From positions 1 to 64,000 of the forward strand of contig NZ_CANLZW010000007.1 in assembly GCF_947495625.1 (NCBI RefSeq): a stretch of 64,000 nucleotides of DNA. Reading direction: 5' to 3'. A program made the translations under genes and the position numbers. Each line of letters opens with the position of its first letter. Position 1 is the first letter of the stretch. The notes beneath the pieces are model-generated. The model saw only the letters and a list, made by a program, of their open reading frames with translations. It had not been told where the DNA came from and searched no databases. This document shows, one piece after another, positions 45,559 through 54,598 of the stretch. Source of the stretch: an uncultured Cocleimonas sp. GTDB lineage: Bacteria; Pseudomonadota; Gammaproteobacteria; Thiotrichales; Thiotrichaceae.

Positions 45559-46563
45559 ATGAAAAAAGTAAATGTATTGGTTTTGGCTGGTGCCCTAGTA
45601 CCTTTAGCATTATATGCCGCTGCAACACTTCGCACAGATTCAGGGTTTTATTACCCAACGGATAAAACGCATGCGCAATCAACTTATTATGCTTATGGAG
45701 ATAAAATTCCATTTTTTGGTAATAGTTGTCATCTAGCAAATGATTATAACTTTGCTGAAGGGACTAATGTTTATGCTGTAGGACCAGGGGTAGTAGAGAG
45801 TGCATCTCTAACAGCTCCGGGCTATGGCAGTAATGGAACCTCCGGTGGAGTGATTGTTGTTAAGCATACAAAATCCGATGACACGTTTTTTTATGGCTTG
45901 TACGGTCATATAAAAAACTTTACGGTTGCGGCAGGTGACTCTGTCTCAGGAGGCCAAAAAATTGCTGAGGTAGGACCTTATTTAGTAGGCACAGATTCTC
46001 AGCCTCATCTTCATTTCAGTATAAATCCCGCATCGGCCAGAATAGACGGTTATACCCCCACTGCTGCATGCTCAAATTACCTTGGGTTTGTGGATCCAGA
46101 ACCTTATCTCATAGCTAATTCACCTAAATTGAGTGCAGCAGAGACTTGCAGCGCAGTTGATGATGCAGATGATACCCCTCAAAACACTATTTTAACCACT
46201 GCAAATGTTTTAGCTAACGATACAGATATTGATGGAGATACATTAACCGTCTCAGCGGCTGACGCAAATTCTGCCAATGGTATAGCTGTTACTAATAATG
46301 GTGATGGAACATTTACCTATACACCTGCTATTGATTTTAGCGGTACTGATTCGTTTAATTACACTATTAGCGATGGAAATGGCTGTACTGATGAAGCTAC
46401 TTTTAAGGTCACTGTTATTGCTGATGTAAGCGTAGATGCAGAAATAGATACAGATACAGATGACAGTGGTTCGAGTGGAGGAGGTAGTCTAAATGTTACC
46501 GGTCTAATTTCTTTATTTGTTTTACTTTTAACTAGACGATTTAGAAAACGTTTAAATAACTAA
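45559..46563 (+). CDS. M23-family peptidase with cadherin-like domain and GlyGly-CTERM-like tail
   Basis: The 334-residue protein has a signal peptide (ends near YAAA), an M23/LytM-like fold (about 50-190) with the metal motifs CHLANDYNF and PHLHFSI, then a domain opening with ILTTANVLANDTDIDGDTLTVSAADANSANG (about 210-290), as in tandem secreted VCBS/cadherin-like repeats, and finally GGGSLNVTGLISLFVLLLTRRFRKRLNN. This Gly-rich, hydrophobic, basic end matches the GlyGly-CTERM sorting signal handled by rhombosortase. It may cut cell-wall peptides or be only an anchored relative. GAGG lies before the ATG. Confidence 0.82.
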   Translation: MKKVNVLVLAGALVPLALYAAATLRTDSGFYYPTDKTHAQSTYYAYGDKIPFFGNSCHLANDYNFAEGTNVYAVGPGVVESASLTAPGYGSNGTSGGVIVVKHTKSDDTFFYGLYGHIKNFTVAAGDSVSGGQKIAEVGPYLVGTDSQPHLHFSINPASARIDGYTPTAACSNYLGFVDPEPYLIANSPKLSAAETCSAVDDADDTPQNTILTTANVLANDTDIDGDTLTVSAADANSANGIAVTNNGDGTFTYTPAIDFSGTDSFNYTISDGNGCTDEATFKVTVIADVSVDAEIDTDTDDSGSSGGGSLNVTGLISLFVLLLTRRFRKRLNN

Positions 46564-46670
46564 ATGACATCTTGTCAATTAGCATATATCAAGCATCGTT
46601 GATGCAACATTATTTCGCTTTAATAGCAGTTAATTATTTAATTAAATAGGGTACATAATTAAAAAGGGTA

Positions 46671-46727
46671 CATAGAAGAAAGTCTGGGAGGAGTATTAGA
46701 TAAATACTTCTCCCATTTTCTTCTATG
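46671..46727 (+). terminator. Long hairpin after the M23 gene
   Basis: CATAGAAGAAA and TTTTCTTCTATG, with inner GGGAGGAGTATT/ATACTTCTCCC, form a long near-perfect stem around a short loop. It lies 108 bases after the stop. A strong T run is not present, so it is either a terminator or an mRNA-end stabiliser. Confidence 0.6.
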
Positions 46728-46820
46728 CGAATTTAGCCTATTACTTCAAACATTTACAAAAATCTAATCACAGGCATAATCCCCACTATTATTTATTTTT
46801 GATAAAAAAAAGGGGATCAA

Positions 46821-47288
46821 ATGAAGCATCTTACGTTACTTGCAACTCTATCAATCAGCGTTTTACTTATCGGCTGTGGCGGCACTAAAACGGATGAAAT
46901 TAAGCAGGTTGTCACACAAAAAAGCTCAATGACTAACGGTGCCGTTAGTTTTCAAAAAATCGATGTTCAAATGGGTGATGGGGCTGTCGCTAAATCGGGT
47001 CAAACCGTTTCTGTTCATTACACGGGCTGGTTATACGAACCGGAAGCATCGGATAATCATGGTACAAAATTCGATAGCTCTGTTGATCGTGGTCAGCCTT
47101 TTCAGTTTCCTTTAGGTGGCGGTCGCGTTATCAAAGGCTGGGATCAAGGAGTTGAAGGGATGAAAGTTGGGGGAAAACGTACTCTCATTATTCCGCCCGA
47201 AATGGGTTATGGAGCACGAGGCGCTGGCCGTGTTATACCGCCTAATGCGACTCTGATTTTTGACGTTGAATTACTCGGCGTTGAATAA
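46821..47288 (+). CDS. FKBP-type peptidyl-prolyl isomerase lipoprotein
   Basis: The 155-residue protein has a lipoprotein signal ([19 protein letters not shown], Cys19) and then one FKBP domain (about 50-155): [72 protein letters not shown]. It should speed proline isomerisation in envelope proteins. It lacks the dimerisation helix of Mip. GGGGATC precedes the ATG. It is a single gene followed after 40 bases by a repeat copy. Confidence 0.93.
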   Translation: MKHLTLLATLSISVLLIGCGGTKTDEIKQVVTQKSSMTNGAVSFQKIDVQMGDGAVAKSGQTVSVHYTGWLYEPEASDNHGTKFDSSVDRGQPFQFPLGGGRVIKGWDQGVEGMKVGGKRTLIIPPEMGYGARGAGRVIPPNATLIFDVELLGVE

Positions 47289-47327
47289 AAAATTTAGTAT
47301 CAAATTCAGATAGATAAAGAAAAACCT

Positions 47328-47347
47328 GCTAAAAGTAGGGGGGTGAT
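47328..47347 (+). repeat. G-run dispersed repeat copy
   Basis: Reads GCTAAAAGTAGGGGGGTGATA, preceded by AAAAACCT. It lies 40 bases after the FKBP stop and 153 bases before the next gene. Confidence 0.85.
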
Positions 47348-47499
47348 ATTTTGGATATCCCTCCTGCTTATTTGACTACTTTGAGGTTTAGTCAAAAAAA
47401 AACAACATTCTGTGAACAAATCCACTGAAATCAATCACTAACAATAATATTGTTCGATAGATAAAAATATAACATGGATTTTTAGAAGAGTTTTAGCAG

Positions 47500-48582
47500 A
47501 TGTATATTAATAATAAAAATATAAAACGACCAAAGAAGGTCCAATTAGTTGGTCTATTTCTGATTGGCTTTTTTGTAACTGCCTGTAATGGTGAAGACAA
47601 TAAAACAGACTTAGAAAGCCATTCCATCAAGCCTCAATCGCTATTATCTGGTTCTGATGCTTCAATGCCTGATAGTTCTTTTATCGTTGAAGACTCTTTT
47701 ACCGTTGAAGACTCTTTTACAGCTGATAGCTCTATTACAACTGAAGACTCTATTACAGCTGAAGGCTCTAGTACAATTGAAGAAACGGATTCTGCTAATG
47801 AGATAAAAACCTGGCATGGTCAGGATTTTGGTTTTGTTTCTGCAGATCATCCGGCTATTAATAAGATTGAAGCACTTATTGCTCTAGGTAAAATTAATGC
47901 GGCTACCATTAGTTATCGGAATACTTCAACATTTTTGAGTAGTCAGGCCAGTGATAACGATGTAACGCTAAGGATTGGCCATGCCGCTGCGAGTATCAAC
48001 GAAGATGTCTTAGATCTTTACGATTCTTTAGAACTGCTTTTTAGAAATAATAATATCAAACCCTTCAAAGATTCACTTGAGCAACTGGCAAAACCAGAAA
48101 CGATTGAAATTTATACGCGCAATAGCAATGACGAAGTTACCCGCAAACAGAAAAACGATATTACTCAGGCATCTCGTATTATTTCTGCATCGATTTCTAA
48201 TGCGATTTCAGTACTAGAGCCTACACGCAAGGAATATATACTGGCGGGTTCTGCCATGCTTAATGAGAGTGGAAAAAACCTGCAAGACGCTTTATCTAAA
48301 GATGGAAAGATCACGGATCCTAGTAAACATCAACTCAGTATTAGCCAGATAGATGGTGCATTAAGCCTGATTCCAGAATTTGCCGTTGATGCGTGTGAGA
48401 AACAACGACAAATCTCTAAAACCTATAGAGATAACACCAATGAAATTGCTGAGCAATTGATGTCTTTCGATAACAAGCCTGCGAAAGCAGGTGCCAGTGA
48501 TATTTATGAGTTAGCAAAAGAAACCGAGAATATGGCTAAGACCTTACCTGAAAAGGATCAAGATATTTGTAATCATGATTAA
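47500..48582 (+). CDS. Unknown lipoprotein with a Ser/Asp-rich repeat
   Basis: I recognise no family in this 360-residue protein. It has a basic start and a lipobox FFVTAC (Cys at about residue 29), so it should be lipid-anchored. Residues about 57-92 are six copies of a six-residue unit (VEDSFT, VEDSFT, ADSSIT, TEDSIT, AEGSST) followed by a helical C-terminal part rich in Ile, Ala and Ser (about 110-360). The N-terminal repeat may be a flexible spacer. The start has no strong ribosome site. It is a single gene. Confidence 0.62.
   Translation: MYINNKNIKRPKKVQLVGLFLIGFFVTACNGEDNKTDLESHSIKPQSLLSGSDASMPDSSFIVEDSFTVEDSFTADSSITTEDSITAEGSSTIEETDSANEIKTWHGQDFGFVSADHPAINKIEALIALGKINAATISYRNTSTFLSSQASDNDVTLRIGHAAASINEDVLDLYDSLELLFRNNNIKPFKDSLEQLAKPETIEIYTRNSNDEVTRKQKNDITQASRIISASISNAISVLEPTRKEYILAGSAMLNESGKNLQDALSKDGKITDPSKHQLSISQIDGALSLIPEFAVDACEKQRQISKTYRDNTNEIAEQLMSFDNKPAKAGASDIYELAKETENMAKTLPEKDQDICNHD
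47668..47775 (+). repeat. 18-base tandem repeat within the lipoprotein gene
   Basis: Six 18-base units of the GTTGAAGACTCTTTTACC kind lie end to end, with the middle two nearly identical. Each adds six residues, so gain or loss of a unit keeps the reading frame. Confidence 0.8.
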
Positions 48583-48885
48583 CACATGTCTTTTTTGAAC
48601 TGGAACTGATTCTCAAGAATTACTAAAAAACTCTCGTAGTGCTTAAATTCCAACGGTTCATGGCATCCGCATGAGAGTATATCGTGATGCTACTCCATGC
48701 ATACAAACCTTATGACTTAAATCAACTGTATGCTCGATTAGTCCACTCACACTCTTAAGTTGCGCTATCTTTAAATTATGGTCATGTTTTGACTGGTATG
48801 TTGTTAATCATGGCTAGAAACAGTAATTAATACAAAAACTATATAAAAATAACCGGGATGCCAATATTTGAATAAGGATTAAACG
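48583..48885. other. Intergenic region before the FGase-QEGLA operon
   Basis: This 303-base gap has no supportable ORF. It holds no repeat copy and no convincing terminator. The operon promoter should lie in it, but I cannot define it. Confidence 0.4.
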
Positions 48886-49686
48886 ATGAATTCAGCAACT
48901 GCAACAGCACGACCCTTGCTTATTTCTCATAAAGGCAGTGAGCCTATTTTGATTACGGCAATTCATGCAGGCCATGGTTTACGCGAGGAGTTGCATGAAA
49001 TAATCAAGCTGGATGAGACTGATCGTTTACGCGAAGAAGATCCATTTACGGATGCCTGGATTTGTATTGCAGATAATTACATTTTGCCACAGCGTTCCCG
49101 CTTTGAAGTTGATCTTAATAGAGAACGGGAAAAAGCAGTTTATATGACCCCCGAAAATGCCTGGGGGCTGGATGTCTGGAAGTCGACACCGAGTGATGAG
49201 GTCATTCAACATTCTCTGGATGAATACGATACCTTTTATAGCCAGTTAGCCAGCATGCTGAATGAAATGCTGGCTGAGTATGGAAACTTTGTAGTGTATG
49301 ACTTGCATACGTACAACCATCGTCGAGTAGGCCCAGGTTTGCCGCCTGAAGATCCGCAATCGAATCCTGAGATTAATGTGGGAACAGGCACCATGGACAG
49401 AAACTATTGGAAGTCTGTGGTAGATAGTTTTATCCGGCAATTAAGTGAATTTGATTTTCTGGGTCGTCACCTCGATGTTCGGGAAAATGTTAAATTCTTT
49501 GGTGGGCAATTCCCGCGCTGGATTCATCAACATTACCCAAAATCAGCCTGTGTATTATCCATAGAAGTAAAAAAGTTCTTTATGGATGAATGGACTGGCC
49601 TGGGAGACCCCGTAGAAATACAAGCAATCAGACAGGCTCTTTCTAGCACTATACCTGCTGTGAAAAGAGCTCTGGAGGAGTTATGA
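48886..49686 (+). CDS. N-formylglutamate amidohydrolase-like protein
   Basis: The 266-residue protein fits the FGase family of zinc hydrolases: ITAIHAGHG (about 25-33), DPFTDAWI, FEVDLNRERE, FVVYDLHTYNHRRVGPG (about 141-157) and SACVLSIEVKKFFMDE near residue 225, which carry the metal ligands. In histidine breakdown it frees glutamate from formylglutamate, but no hut genes are near, and its place in front of a QEGLA peptidase and an ATP-grasp ligase suggests another N-acyl or peptide substrate. AAGGA precedes the ATG. It overlaps the next gene by four bases. Confidence 0.82.
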   Translation: MNSATATARPLLISHKGSEPILITAIHAGHGLREELHEIIKLDETDRLREEDPFTDAWICIADNYILPQRSRFEVDLNREREKAVYMTPENAWGLDVWKSTPSDEVIQHSLDEYDTFYSQLASMLNEMLAEYGNFVVYDLHTYNHRRVGPGLPPEDPQSNPEINVGTGTMDRNYWKSVVDSFIRQLSEFDFLGRHLDVRENVKFFGGQFPRWIHQHYPKSACVLSIEVKKFFMDEWTGLGDPVEIQAIRQALSSTIPAVKRALEEL

Positions 49687-51587
49687 GCCAACTCAGTAAG
49701 CATCGGTTGTTTTCGGAAAGTTTGCTGGATGAAATCAGGCATAAACTGGCAGATGATGAACCGATACGTTTTAAACTGCCGGATGGCGGGCGCATCCATA
49801 TCGACAGGAAACTCCCTTTTCTGATTGTTCATCGTCGTTCTGTTGAGAGTCAGGATGTTGGCACCCGAAATTTATTGCTGGGTGAAGCTTCTTATTTACA
49901 AACATCTGCATCTGCGGATTTGCAGGATTCAATAAAAGATCTGGTTTCCATGATTGCTGAAAGCCAGGCGCAACATTATGGGGCGTTTGTATTGATTGAG
50001 TTATGGTCGAAAGAGCTAACAGAGGAACAGAAAACAAGATTGCCAAGACCAGGTTTCAATATCATAGCGCCTGAGCATTCGGTTCCTCTTCAGACACTTG
50101 AGACGCTAGAACACGCGTTGCAAGACATTACTCTTCGCGGTCGGCTTGCCAAAGTAAAAATTACGCATAGTGACCAGCCAGCGCCTCCAGGGCTTCCTCC
50201 CTTGATTATTGCCGAAGAAGAATCGGAGCATCCGGTTATATGCTTTGGACTTGAGGTTGATGCTGTTTATCGAGACCCTCTTGCAAATACTCTACTCACC
50301 TTTGCACTTAAAAAATTGCATCATGGCATGACGGTAGCCTTCAAAAAGATGTTTTATACTTTTTCTCACGAACACACCACTTTTAAGCCGGAGCATTTTC
50401 ATGTGCTGGGCAGGAAGGCTATTACTCGGGCGGTGATGAAAGTTGATGAGCAACTGGCTGAGGTCAGTGATAATTTTGATTTATTGTTACACGTTACCCC
50501 AACCAATTCACAGGCCGCTTGGGAAGAATTTCAGGAGAGTGATTTCAAGGTTATTCCGGAGTTTCATTACCGTCCGCGAACGGCTGATCCGGCGATTCTC
50601 AAACGGCTGCTTTTTCTGGCTCCCATTGAGCAGATTGAAGACCCTGCGCTGGCAAATATTTTTTCCACTAAGCGTGATGAACTTGATAAACAGATTAGCT
50701 TGCTGGCTACACGCGGCTTGCCCGAATTTTTGCCGGGAAGTATCCAGCTATATGGCACGGTTGAGGAATCCTTATTACAACTTGCTGAAACTATATTGTC
50801 TTATTCTGTTGATGAGAAGAATCAGGATGGCGCGTCTATGCTCAATGCGGAGCAGCTCGCTGAGTATGCCCGTGCGGAGGTCAAGTACTATCAAGGTATT
50901 GATCCTGGTCTTGCCTGTTCTGTAGAAGTGCGGGATGACATAGCGGGGATATTGGTTTCGCATGGAAATTTCCTGATTGGCACAGATGCCATGATCAGAA
51001 AAAACAGGTTGAATGCAACGCTTAGCCACGAGATTGGCACTCACGTTGTTACCCATTATAACGGTCGCCAGCAGCCTTTCCAGCAATTATATGCGGGCAT
51101 GGCAGGTTATGAAGAGCTTCAGGAAGGTCTGGCAGTATTATCGGAATATCTGGTTGGGGAACTGGATATCAGTCGCATGCGCTTACTTGCCGGTAGGGTG
51201 ATTGCGGCTAATAGTGTTATCAATGGAGATGATTTCATTGAGACGTATGATGTGTTGGCGAAACAATATGACTTCTTGCCTTATGCCGCATTTATGATTT
51301 CACTAAGGGTTCATCGTGGTGGGGGCTATATTAAAGACATGGTGTATTTGCGCGGCTTCTCTCATTTACTTGGTTATCTTAAAACAGGCGATGATTTTGA
51401 TATCTTATATACGGGTAAAGTATCCCTCAAGTACTTGCCATTAATTAAAGAATTACGCTGGCGTGAAGTGATCAAACCGGTCGCGCTGAAGCCACGATAT
51501 CTGGGACAGAAAGATTGTCAAAATCGCCTAAGAGCTTTAATAAAAGAGCCGAAGATTGAAAGCATTTTAAGAGGGTTGTCGTTATGA
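49683..51587 (+). CDS. DUF1704 / QEGLA-family metallopeptidase
   Basis: The 634-residue protein belongs to the family once labelled flavohemoglobin expression-modulating QEGLA motif protein. It has HEIGTH (His449, Glu450, His454) and QEGLA (Glu481), which make up a zinc site. The same family includes the eukaryotic tubulin tyrosine carboxypeptidase MATCAP. The likely job is removal of a terminal residue from some peptide or protein. No signal peptide is seen, so it should act in the cytoplasm. It overlaps both neighbours by four bases (ATGA), so the three genes are translationally coupled. Confidence 0.88.
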   Translation: MSQLSKHRLFSESLLDEIRHKLADDEPIRFKLPDGGRIHIDRKLPFLIVHRRSVESQDVGTRNLLLGEASYLQTSASADLQDSIKDLVSMIAESQAQHYGAFVLIELWSKELTEEQKTRLPRPGFNIIAPEHSVPLQTLETLEHALQDITLRGRLAKVKITHSDQPAPPGLPPLIIAEEESEHPVICFGLEVDAVYRDPLANTLLTFALKKLHHGMTVAFKKMFYTFSHEHTTFKPEHFHVLGRKAITRAVMKVDEQLAEVSDNFDLLLHVTPTNSQAAWEEFQESDFKVIPEFHYRPRTADPAILKRLLFLAPIEQIEDPALANIFSTKRDELDKQISLLATRGLPEFLPGSIQLYGTVEESLLQLAETILSYSVDEKNQDGASMLNAEQLAEYARAEVKYYQGIDPGLACSVEVRDDIAGILVSHGNFLIGTDAMIRKNRLNATLSHEIGTHVVTHYNGRQQPFQQLYAGMAGYEELQEGLAVLSEYLVGELDISRMRLLAGRVIAANSVINGDDFIETYDVLAKQYDFLPYAAFMISLRVHRGGGYIKDMVYLRGFSHLLGYLKTGDDFDILYTGKVSLKYLPLIKELRWREVIKPVALKPRYLGQKDCQNRLRALIKEPKIESILRGLSL

Positions 51588-52633
51588 AAATTGCATTTCT
51601 AGTCAATAACATCGCATCTGAGTCACCGCACTATACTACGGCTATGCTGGCTTATGCAGCCATTAGGCTGGGTCATCAGGCTTGGTATATAAATGTTGGT
51701 GATTTTGTATATGATCCTGATGAAAATATACATGCTTTTGCTTCCCGGGCGCCTAGTGTGAATTATGAAAATAGCGAAGATTACATTAAAGCGATTCAGA
51801 GTGATCAGGTAATAAATGAGTATATTAATATCAGTGATATTGATGTTTTGATGTTACGTAATAATCCTGCGGATGATGCTTTGATTCGTCCCTGGGCTCG
51901 CCATTCTGGTATTGATTTTGGTCGCTTTGTCGCAAAATGTGGCGTATTGGTATTGAATGATCCGGAAGGTTTGGCTAATTCTAATAATAAACTGTATTTA
52001 CAGCAGTTCCCGAAATCAGTCCGCCCAAGATGCTTGATTACCCGTGATCGCGAACAGGTTGAAGCGTTCGCCAAGGCAGAGGGAACCGTTGTGATTAAAC
52101 CGCTATTTGGTTCTGGTGGCAGAAATGTGTTTTTACTGCGCCCTGAAGACGCGCCTAATATGCATCAAATGATCGAAACTGTTGCCAGAGATGATTATAT
52201 CATCGCTCAGGAATATCTACCTGAAGCCATAAACGGTGATACTCGTTTATTTCTTATGAATGGCGAAATATTGCGATGCGATGGCAAAATAGCTGCGTTG
52301 AGAAGAGTTCGTTCTGATAGCGACTCAGACATGCGCAGTAATATGACAGCCGGTGCAGGTCCTGCGAAGGCCATTATAGACGATAGGATGTTAAAGGTTG
52401 CCGAAACCATTGGCCCTCGACTCAAACATGATGGCATGTTTTTGGTAGGGCTGGATATTGTTGGTAGTAAACTGATGGAAATCAATGTGTTTACGCCTGG
52501 AGGAATGAATAGCGCAGAGCATTTTGAGCAAGCTGATTTTAGTAAAACCATCATTCTGGATATCGAGCGTAAAGTTAAAATGAAAAAAGACAGCAAGTTC
52601 TCAATCAGAAATAGGGAGCTGGCTGCTATGTAA
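51584..52633 (+). CDS. GshB-like ATP-grasp ligase
   Basis: The 349-residue protein matches ATP-grasp ligases of the glutathione synthetase and RimK kind: VVIKPLFGSGGRNVFLL (about 166-182) for ATP, AQEYLPEAINGDTRLFLMNGEIL (about 206-228) and DIVGSKLMEINVFTPGGMN (about 292-310) for magnesium and the product. It should form a peptide bond between an amino acid and a carboxylate. No glutathione gshA is near, so it is probably not gshB. It starts inside the preceding peptidase gene and is followed after 16 bases by polX. Confidence 0.87.
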   Translation: MKIAFLVNNIASESPHYTTAMLAYAAIRLGHQAWYINVGDFVYDPDENIHAFASRAPSVNYENSEDYIKAIQSDQVINEYINISDIDVLMLRNNPADDALIRPWARHSGIDFGRFVAKCGVLVLNDPEGLANSNNKLYLQQFPKSVRPRCLITRDREQVEAFAKAEGTVVIKPLFGSGGRNVFLLRPEDAPNMHQMIETVARDDYIIAQEYLPEAINGDTRLFLMNGEILRCDGKIAALRRVRSDSDSDMRSNMTAGAGPAKAIIDDRMLKVAETIGPRLKHDGMFLVGLDIVGSKLMEINVFTPGGMNSAEHFEQADFSKTIILDIERKVKMKKDSKFSIRNRELAAM

Positions 52634-52649
52634 TGCAGTGAGGGTTTTT

Positions 52650-54371
52650 ATGGCTGTGCATAATACGGAAATTGCATCATTTTTTGAGCGTATCGCTGAT
52701 CTGCTTGAGATTGAAGATGAAAACCCTTTTCGCATCAGGGCATACCGTAACGCAGCACGTACGATACGCGGTAGTACCGTAAGCATGTCATATTTACTAA
52801 AGCAGGGTAAGGATCTTTCGACGCTGCCAAATATCGGTAAAGATCTCGCTGAGAAAATACAACTAATTGTCGAAACAGGCGATTTGCCTCTTTTAGGTGA
52901 GATTGAAGCACGTACACCTCCAACCCTCAGTGATTTGTTAAAAGTTCAAGGGCTTGGTCCTAAGCGCGTAAGACTGCTTTATAAAGAACTCGATATCAAT
53001 ACGCTGGAAGATCTACGGCGCGCGATTCAAAGTGGCAAGATATATACGGTCAAAGGTTTTGGTGAGAAGACTGTAAAAGCGCTGATGGAGAGAATCAACA
53101 GTTACAGTACCGAAGAAAAACGCACCAAGTGGCTGCTAGCCAGAGATATTGCACGCCCACTGCTGGAATATATAAAGCAATGCGAAGGTGTAAGAAAAGT
53201 CATGCTTGCGGGTAGCTTTCGTCGTTGTAAAGAGACAGTAGGTGATCTGGATATTTTAGTAACCGCTAAAGAAAGTAAAAAGGTGATGGAATGCATTAGC
53301 CATTATGATGAAATCAGCAATGTGGTTTCTATGGGTAGCACGCGAAGTACCGTTATCCTTGATTGCGGTATGCAGGTAGATGTACGTGTGATTGCCCCCG
53401 AAAGCTATGGCGCCGCGCTAGTTTATTTCACGGGTTCGAAGCCGCACAATATTGAATTACGTAAATTGGCACAGAAGCTTGGGTATAAGATTAATGAGTA
53501 TGGAGTCTTCAAACAGGATAAGCATATCGGGGGTAAAACCGAAGAGGAGTTGTATAAAAAACTTGGTCTAAATTATATCGAGCCTGAGTTGCGGGAAAAT
53601 ACTGGCGAACTAGCTGCAGCGCGAAACGGTAGTTTGCCGCAACTGATTAGCCTCAAAGATATTCGTGGTGATTTGCATTGCCATACCAATGCGACTGATG
53701 GGCATTGCACGCTTTCCGAGATGGCGAGCAGTGCACGAGAAAAGGGTTATGAATATATCTCGATTAATGACCATTCAAAACGGCTTACTGTCACTCATGG
53801 CCTTGATGAAGCCCAGCTGCTGGAGCAAATCCGACAGATCGATAAGTTCAATGCCAAGTCTGATGATATTGTTATTTTAAAATCCATTGAGGTTGATATT
53901 CTTGAGGACGGTTCGCTGGATCTGTCTGACAGCGTACTTAAGGAACTCGATTTCACCGTTTGCGCGGTTCATTATAAATTCAACCTGTCGCAACAAAAGC
54001 AGACAGAGCGTATTCTCCGTGCCATGGATAATCCTTATTTTACTATTCTCGCACATCCTACAGGACGATTAATCAATCAACGGGAAGCTTATGAAATCGA
54101 TATGCAGAAGCTAATGATGGCAGCAAAACAACGGGGCATTATTCTGGAGCTCAATGCGCAACCAGATAGGTTGGATCTCAACGAAATTCACTGTAAGACG
54201 GCGAAAGAACTTGGGGTTAAGTTAGTCATTTCGACCGATGCACATAGCCAGAATGATTTTGATTATATGCTATGTGGTATCAACCAGGCACGGCGTGGAT
54301 GGCTAGAGGCAGAAAATGTTGTGAATACCCGTTCTTTGAAAGAGTTGCGTAAGCTATTGAAAAGAAAGTAG
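52650..54371 (+). CDS. polX: PolX-type DNA polymerase with PHP domain
   Basis: The 573-residue protein has the length and layout of bacterial PolX: helix-hairpin-helix region (about 1-130; TLPNIGKDLAEKIQ and VQGLGPKRVRLLYKEL), the polymerase nucleotidyl-transfer motif GSFRRCKETVGDLDIL (about 188-203) and a C-terminal PHP domain (about 340-573) with GDLHCHTNATDG, NDHS and DAH metal motifs. It can fill gaps and has 3'-5' exonuclease activity in repair. AGTGAGGG lies before the ATG, so this start is preferred over the GTG at 52638. Its place in the peptidase/ligase operon is unexplained. Confidence 0.92.
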   Translation: MAVHNTEIASFFERIADLLEIEDENPFRIRAYRNAARTIRGSTVSMSYLLKQGKDLSTLPNIGKDLAEKIQLIVETGDLPLLGEIEARTPPTLSDLLKVQGLGPKRVRLLYKELDINTLEDLRRAIQSGKIYTVKGFGEKTVKALMERINSYSTEEKRTKWLLARDIARPLLEYIKQCEGVRKVMLAGSFRRCKETVGDLDILVTAKESKKVMECISHYDEISNVVSMGSTRSTVILDCGMQVDVRVIAPESYGAALVYFTGSKPHNIELRKLAQKLGYKINEYGVFKQDKHIGGKTEEELYKKLGLNYIEPELRENTGELAAARNGSLPQLISLKDIRGDLHCHTNATDGHCTLSEMASSAREKGYEYISINDHSKRLTVTHGLDEAQLLEQIRQIDKFNAKSDDIVILKSIEVDILEDGSLDLSDSVLKELDFTVCAVHYKFNLSQQKQTERILRAMDNPYFTILAHPTGRLINQREAYEIDMQKLMMAAKQRGIILELNAQPDRLDLNEIHCKTAKELGVKLVISTDAHSQNDFDYMLCGINQARRGWLEAENVVNTRSLKELRKLLKRK

Positions 54372-54444
54372 TAACTAATGTATTTTGGAGATTCCTGCTT
54401 TGCTTGGATTGTTAGTAGGTCTAAGTAAATAAAGTTATATAAAA

Positions 54445-54475
54445 ATTGATAATTGTTACCTCCTTTCCCCACTAT
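54445..54475 (+). promoter_or_regulatory. Possible heat-shock promoter of hsp20
   Basis: TTGATAATTG followed after 13 bases by CCCCACTAT resembles the sigma32 pattern (CTTGAA then CCCCAT). It lies 125 bases before the hsp20 start, next to AAGTAGGGAGAAG (54494-54506), a loose match to the G-run repeat. The fit is partial. Confidence 0.35.
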
Positions 54476-54598
54476 GAGGCGTATATTTAATCCAAGTAGG
54501 GAGAAGACTTAAATGATTTTTAATAGATGTTTTATATTGATGATTAGATATGAAACATTAATTTGTAGATTGTTTTTCGTAAATAAGGGAGAGTTAAA

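Noticed and set aside
50443-50925. 160-residue ORF in another plus frame of the QEGLA peptidase gene
   Set aside because: It overlaps a clear conserved family in the main frame, has no ribosome site and a random-looking composition.
51584-52633. Naming the ATP-grasp gene gshB
   Set aside because: The family fits, but no gshA is near and the gene is translationally coupled to a DUF1704 peptidase, so a glutathione role is not supported by context.
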